From: Acidobacteriaceae bacterium
GTDB taxonomy: Bacteria; Acidobacteriota; Terriglobia; Terriglobales; SbA1
DNA: 9,560 bases
Assembly (NCBI GenBank): GCA_019237515.1
Contig: JAFAGX010000668.1
Location: forward strand, 1 to 9,560
Reading direction: 5' to 3'
Position numbers and translations under genes: made by a program. The notes under the pieces are model-generated. The model ran no database searches. It had not been told where the DNA came from and saw only the letters and a list, made by a program, of their open reading frames with translations. Shown one piece after another: positions 6,566-9,560 of this stretch. Within the stretch, counting starts at the first letter, position 1, and every line of letters starts with the position of its first letter.

Positions 6566-6601
6566 GTAACACTTAGTTTTGCTATAGTTATAACTGCAAA
6601 A
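6566..6601 (+). promoter_or_regulatory. Promoter and candidate operator of the efflux operon
   Basis: GTAACA (6566-6571, 4/6) and TATAAC (6589-6594, 5/6) are 17 nt apart. An overlapping alternative -10, TATAGT, is at 6583-6588. A perfect 10-bp palindrome AGTTATAACT (6586-6595) covers the -10 region, and an outer inverted pair TTTTGC (6577-6582) / GCAAAA (6596-6601) flanks it. The transcription start would be at or just before the ATG at 6602, and no Shine-Dalgarno is present, so the first gene may be read from a leaderless mRNA. Which regulator binds is unknown; none is encoded next to the operon in this window. Confidence 0.5.
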
Positions 6602-7012
6602 ATGGAGTTGCTGCTCAACCTTCTTTGGCTGGCACTTGCGGTACCCGGCGTCTGGATATGGGTGCATAACCCGTCGCACGCGTGTCGGCGGCAGGAATTC
6701 GGTCGATATCGCCCACTCTTGCTTCTCGGATGCGCTTTGATCGTATTGTTTCCGGTGATTTCCGCGACCGACGATCTTAATGCCATGCGCTCCGAGATGG
6801 AGGAGTCGAGTCCCTCGACGAGGCAACTGAAGCATTCCGCCGCCAAAACCACGACACATACTGGCACGCTGGTTTCACCGCGGGCCACCATCCTCCGCCA
6901 TTTTTGCGACGACTCGTGTCGCTTGATTTCTCTTGCAGGCCCTGACAAGCCGAAAGCAGCCCCCAACCGCGAAACTGCTTCCCGCGGCCCACCCGCCCGC
7001 CTTATCTCGTAA
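6602..7012 (+). CDS. Small two-helix membrane protein leading the RND efflux operon, unknown function
   Basis: A 136-residue protein from ATG 6602. TM1 is at about 2-20 (ELLLNLLWLALAVPGVWIW). A short basic loop carries R29, R30, R35 and R37. TM2 is at about 38-54 (PLLLLGCALIVLFPVIS). By the positive-inside rule the loop is cytoplasmic and the tail of about 80 residues is periplasmic. The tail begins with an acidic segment (ATDDLNAMRSEMEESSPS) and holds His100-x-Cys102-x3-Cys106 (HFCDDSC), which could bind a metal or form a disulfide. The far end is Pro/Arg-rich and looks disordered. I cannot assign a named family. Its position 117 nt ahead of the efflux genes suggests an accessory role, which is inference. 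The longer frame upstream to 6293 is not used because it would run through the divergent promoter and the TPR gene. Confidence 0.65.
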   Translation: MELLLNLLWLALAVPGVWIWVHNPSHACRRQEFGRYRPLLLLGCALIVLFPVISATDDLNAMRSEMEESSPSTRQLKHSAAKTTTHTGTLVSPRATILRHFCDDSCRLISLAGPDKPKAAPNRETASRGPPARLIS

Positions 7013-7014
7013 TC

Positions 7015-7040
7015 CGCTCGCTTTTGCGTATTGGCGAGCG
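7015..7040 (+). repeat. Intercistronic inverted repeat (stem-loop)
   Basis: CGCTCGC (7015-7021) and GCGAGCG (7034-7040) form a perfect 7-bp GC-rich stem with a 12-nt loop. It begins 2 nt after the stop codon of the small membrane protein gene. No T-run follows, so it is not a standard terminator. It may slow transcription or set an mRNA-processing point between the first gene and the efflux genes. Confidence 0.45.
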
Positions 7041-7129
7041 AACTTTCCGGAAGTAGCCGTACATTGCAGTTGCCGTCTTTTCGCCACGGCTGAAGTCCGG
7101 GCGACCGTCTACTTAATGGAGTCGATGGG

Positions 7130-8398
7130 ATGCAAAGAACGCGTTGGCTTTATTCCGCTGTCTTTCTGCTCAGTTATTCGGTACGCGCCTTTGCGCAACA
7201 GGCGCTCACATGGGAGCAGATACGAAGCCGCTTTGAAGCCAGCAACCCAACTTTACTTGCGGATCAGTTGAGTGTTGATGAATCCAGGGCCGAGGAAATT
7301 ACCGCCTACCTTCGACCCAATCCGAGCCTCAACCTCACCGTAGATGGGACTCAAATCGCTCCGAATCATGGCGTGTGGCAACCATTCGCCGGAACCTTCG
7401 AGTCACCGGGGATGAGCTACCTGATTGAGCGCCGGCACAAACGACAACTGCGGCTTGAAAGCGCAAGGAAAGCCACGATGGTCGCCCAGTTCAGCCACGA
7501 AGATCTCGACCGCACCTTGCTGTTCAATCTGCGCAGCGCCTTTGTTTCCACCCTGCAAGCGAAAGCCGTGCTGCAATTGGCCAAGGACAATTTGGCGTAT
7601 TACGACCACGTCCTGCAGATCAGCAAGGACCGCTTTGACGCAGGCGACATCGCCCAGATCGATTTTGACCGCCTGGAGCTGCAACGCGTGCAGTACGAAT
7701 CCGATCTCCAAACCGCTGAAGTCAACCTCCGTACCGCCAAGATTCAACTGCTCACGTTGCTAAATGACCGAACTCCGATTGAGCAGTTCGATGTTTCCGG
7801 TCCGTACGATTTCAGCGACCGACTGCTGCCGCAAGATGATTTGCGAAAAATGGCCTTCGATTCCCGTCCGGACTTGAAAGCTGCGATTGAGGCCATCGAT
7901 GAAGCTGAAGCCAACCACAAACTGGCCGTCGCCAACGGCTCTACCGACCCGACACTTTCGGCCTGGTACACGCATAATGCTTCGACCAACAATCCCTCCG
8001 CGGTCAATACGCTGGGCGTCAGCGTAAGCATTCCGCTTCGCATCTTCGACCGTAATCAGGGGGAAAAACTGCGCACGCAGCTTGACATCACACGCAACCA
8101 ACGATTGCGCGATGCGACCCAAGCTTCCGTTCTCAGCGATGTCGATTCCGGATATGCCACGATCAACAGCACGCTGAATCTGTTGCGTCCCTACAAGGCA
8201 AAGTACCTCCAGCAATCGGTCCGCGTGCGCGACACCATTTTCTTTTCCTATCGTAACGGCGGTGCGTCTCTGCTGGATTTTCTTAACGCAGAATCCGACT
8301 ACCGTGCAGTGCAATTGAATTACATCAACTTGGTTGGTTCATACCTGACTGCCGCTGCCCAGCTCAATATGGCCGTCGGGCGGGAGGTGATCCCATGA
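7130..8398 (+). CDS. TolC/CzcC-type outer-membrane efflux factor
   Basis: A 422-residue outer-membrane channel subunit for a tripartite RND exporter. A signal peptide of about 22 residues ends in RAFA before QQ. Two OEP repeats follow, at about 28-215 and 235-418. The first holds PNPSLNLTVDG, IERRHKRQLRLESARKA and RFDAGDIAQIDFDRLELQ (168-185). The second holds RPDLKAAIEAIDEAEANHKLA, VSVSIPLRIFDRNQGE (297-312) and SYRNGGASLLDFLNAESDYRAVQLNYI. These match the CzcC/CusC branch of the TolC family. There is no lipobox cysteine at the N-terminus, unlike CusC. GGAG at 7118-7121 lies 8 nt before the ATG. Its stop overlaps the start of the adaptor gene (ATGA). Confidence 0.92.
   Translation: MQRTRWLYSAVFLLSYSVRAFAQQALTWEQIRSRFEASNPTLLADQLSVDESRAEEITAYLRPNPSLNLTVDGTQIAPNHGVWQPFAGTFESPGMSYLIERRHKRQLRLESARKATMVAQFSHEDLDRTLLFNLRSAFVSTLQAKAVLQLAKDNLAYYDHVLQISKDRFDAGDIAQIDFDRLELQRVQYESDLQTAEVNLRTAKIQLLTLLNDRTPIEQFDVSGPYDFSDRLLPQDDLRKMAFDSRPDLKAAIEAIDEAEANHKLAVANGSTDPTLSAWYTHNASTNNPSAVNTLGVSVSIPLRIFDRNQGEKLRTQLDITRNQRLRDATQASVLSDVDSGYATINSTLNLLRPYKAKYLQQSVRVRDTIFFSYRNGGASLLDFLNAESDYRAVQLNYINLVGSYLTAAAQLNMAVGREVIP
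8383..8392 (+). promoter_or_regulatory. Extended Shine-Dalgarno of the adaptor gene
   Basis: GGAGGTGATC matches 10 consecutive bases of the usual anti-Shine-Dalgarno end of 16S rRNA. The GGAGG core lies 7 nt before ATG 8395. The site is inside the last codons of the outer-membrane factor gene and confirms the ATG at the ATGA overlap. Confidence 0.85.
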
Positions 8399-9540
8399 CA
8401 ACCTTCGCCGGCGTTCGTTCAATCTGGATTGCCTCTCTTTGCATCGCTTTGACTCTGTTATCGGTGAGCTGCAACGAAGGCAAGGCCAACCCGCAGGCCG
8501 AGGCTCCGCCCAAACCCGAAGTGGTAGCCGACTTCGACCCCAACAACTTTCCAGTCGAACATCCTGATCAATTCCCATTGGTGACCGCAATCGCCTACAA
8601 AGCCTCACCCAGCTTGAACGTTACCGGCGTGGTCCAGCCCGATATCGCTCGTGCCGTGCCCGTGATCTCGCTTGCCGCTGGTCGAGTGGTGGAAGTCAAG
8701 GCCAAACTCGGCGATGTCGTCAAAAAGGGGCAGCTGTTGCTTCGTGTCCAGAGCAACGACGTTTCCGGCGCTTATCAGACTTACGTTAAGGCGGTGAATG
8801 ATGAACGCCTGGCACATGTTCAGTTACAGCGAGCTCAGCTTCTGTACGACAAGGGAGCTATTGCCAAGAGCGCACTCGAGACCGCGCAAACCGCCGAACA
8901 AGATGCCACGGCAGATTTGAATGCCGCGCTGGAGCAGTTGAAGCTCCTCAATGTCGATAAAGACCATCCTTCGGCCATCGTTGACGTTGTCGCACCCATA
9001 TCCGGCGTGATCACCGATCAGCAGGTCACGAATGCTGCCGGCGTTCAAGGCCTTTCCGGCCCCAATCCGTTCACCATTTCCGATCTGTCTTACGTCTGGA
9101 TCATGTGCGACGTTTACGAGAACGACCTCGATGCGGTTCGCGTGGGCGAATCGGCCGACATCCACCTTAATGCGTATCCCAAACAGATTTTTAAAGGCCG
9201 GATCGATAATGTTCTCCCCATCCTTGATCCCAATATCCGCACCGCCAAAGTGCGGATCGAAGTTCCGAATCCCGGCGTGATGCGCGTGGGCATGTTCGTG
9301 ACCGCAACCTTTTACGGCAAGCAGCCTCAAACGCATGCCGCCATTCCAGCCAGTGCCGTCTTGCACCTGCACGACCGCGAATGGGTCTATGCGCCGATCG
9401 GCAATGGGCATTTCAAAAGATTGGAGGTTGTTACCGGGAATCAGATCACTGGCAATTTGCAGGAGATCGTCTCCGGCCTCAAGCCGGGCGACCAGGTAGT
9501 TTCCATAGCTCTGCCGATGCAAAACACGGTGGAACAATAA
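8395..9540 (+). CDS. RND efflux periplasmic adaptor (CzcB/CusB-type membrane fusion lipoprotein)
   Basis: A 381-residue adaptor that links the inner-membrane pump to the outer-membrane factor. The N-terminus is a lipoprotein signal with a lipobox-like LSVSC, so Cys26 is probably lipidated. The barrel-sandwich halves are at about 75-120 (VVEVKAKLGDVVKKGQLLLRVQS) and 190-235 (VDVVAPISGVITDQQVT). Between them is a coiled-coil hairpin at about 122-188 (VQLQRAQLLYDKGAIAKSALETAQ). A beta-barrel follows at about 235-310 (VWIMCDVYENDLDAVRVGE, PNPGVMRVGMFVTATF), then a membrane-proximal domain at about 312-375 (HAAIPASAVL, GLKPGDQVVS). There is no YTCPMHP-type heavy-metal-binding domain and no Met- or His-rich tail, so the substrate is not clear. 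ATGA overlap with the upstream gene and a very strong Shine-Dalgarno (8383-8392) indicate tight coupling. Confidence 0.93.
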   Translation: MTTFAGVRSIWIASLCIALTLLSVSCNEGKANPQAEAPPKPEVVADFDPNNFPVEHPDQFPLVTAIAYKASPSLNVTGVVQPDIARAVPVISLAAGRVVEVKAKLGDVVKKGQLLLRVQSNDVSGAYQTYVKAVNDERLAHVQLQRAQLLYDKGAIAKSALETAQTAEQDATADLNAALEQLKLLNVDKDHPSAIVDVVAPISGVITDQQVTNAAGVQGLSGPNPFTISDLSYVWIMCDVYENDLDAVRVGESADIHLNAYPKQIFKGRIDNVLPILDPNIRTAKVRIEVPNPGVMRVGMFVTATFYGKQPQTHAAIPASAVLHLHDREWVYAPIGNGHFKRLEVVTGNQITGNLQEIVSGLKPGDQVVSIALPMQNTVEQ

Positions 9541-9560
9541 TGATTCGTCGCATCGTAGAT
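9540..9560 (+). CDS. Start of the RND efflux pump gene (partial)
   Basis: Only seven codons are present, MIRRIVD, after a TAATG overlap with the adaptor gene (stop 9538-9540, start 9540). CzcA/CusA-type heavy-metal-efflux RND pumps very often begin with M-I-x-R-I-V-x-F-(S/A)-L, and the pump is the one missing member of this outer-membrane factor and adaptor operon. The identification rests on the operon context and this short match; the pump body lies beyond the right edge. A GGTGGA sequence shortly upstream may serve as ribosome binding site. Confidence 0.78.

Noticed and set aside
6293..6601. Upstream extension of the small membrane protein frame to 6293 (239 residues in all)
   Set aside because: The extension runs through the divergent TPR gene start and both promoters, and its residues look like a shadow. 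ATG 6602 directly begins a membrane helix and sits at the predicted transcription start.
8824..9537. Open frame of 237 codons on the minus strand
   Set aside because: It is antisense to the adaptor gene, whose barrel-sandwich and hairpin pattern is clear.

Overview
The window looks like chromosomal DNA of a moderately GC-rich soil bacterium, most likely an Acidobacteriota member of the Terriglobia type. That placement is an inference from protein style: a TPR protein with an N-terminal carboxypeptidase-regulatory-like domain, an S41 peptidase with a long C-terminal extension, a short prepilin peptidase, and an efflux operon led by a small two-helix membrane protein. No 16S or other marker gene is present. 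No mobile element, CRISPR array, tRNA or rRNA was seen.

Left part (1-2721). The first 121 bases hold the N-terminus of a protein on the minus strand, probably a SAM-dependent methyltransferase. A plus-strand gene follows for a 204-residue protein with one membrane anchor and no recognised function. Next comes a compact group: an ArsR-type repressor, an overlapping SRPBCC (AHSA1-type) gene and, 75 nt on, an unusual ABM-SnoaL fusion protein. The repressor gene has a strong sigma-70-like promoter, and a 24-bp palindrome covers its -10 box, predicted transcription start and ATG. This suggests tight autoregulation of a nearly leaderless transcript.

Middle part (2722-5208). A secreted or membrane-anchored S41 C-terminal processing peptidase, with PDZ domain and Ser/Lys dyad, ends at a clean rho-independent terminator. 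Just after it a good promoter drives an A24 prepilin peptidase. The reading frame of that gene contains both catalytic aspartates but no ATG, GTG or TTG upstream of the first one, so its start is an open problem.

Right part (5209-9560). An exported TPR protein runs on the minus strand, convergent with the peptidase gene. Divergent from it is an RND-type efflux operon: a small two-helix membrane protein with a possible metal-binding HxCx3C motif in its tail, a TolC/CzcC-type outer-membrane factor, a CzcB/CusB-type lipoprotein adaptor, and the first seven codons of what should be the RND pump. The last three genes are translationally coupled by ATGA and TAATG overlaps.

No wholly new system is evident. 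The points most worth a second look are the start-less prepilin peptidase, the operator over the start codon of the arsR-like gene together with a recurring leaderless-promoter layout, the ABM-SnoaL fusion with an altered SnoaL motif, and the small cysteine-containing membrane protein leading the efflux operon.
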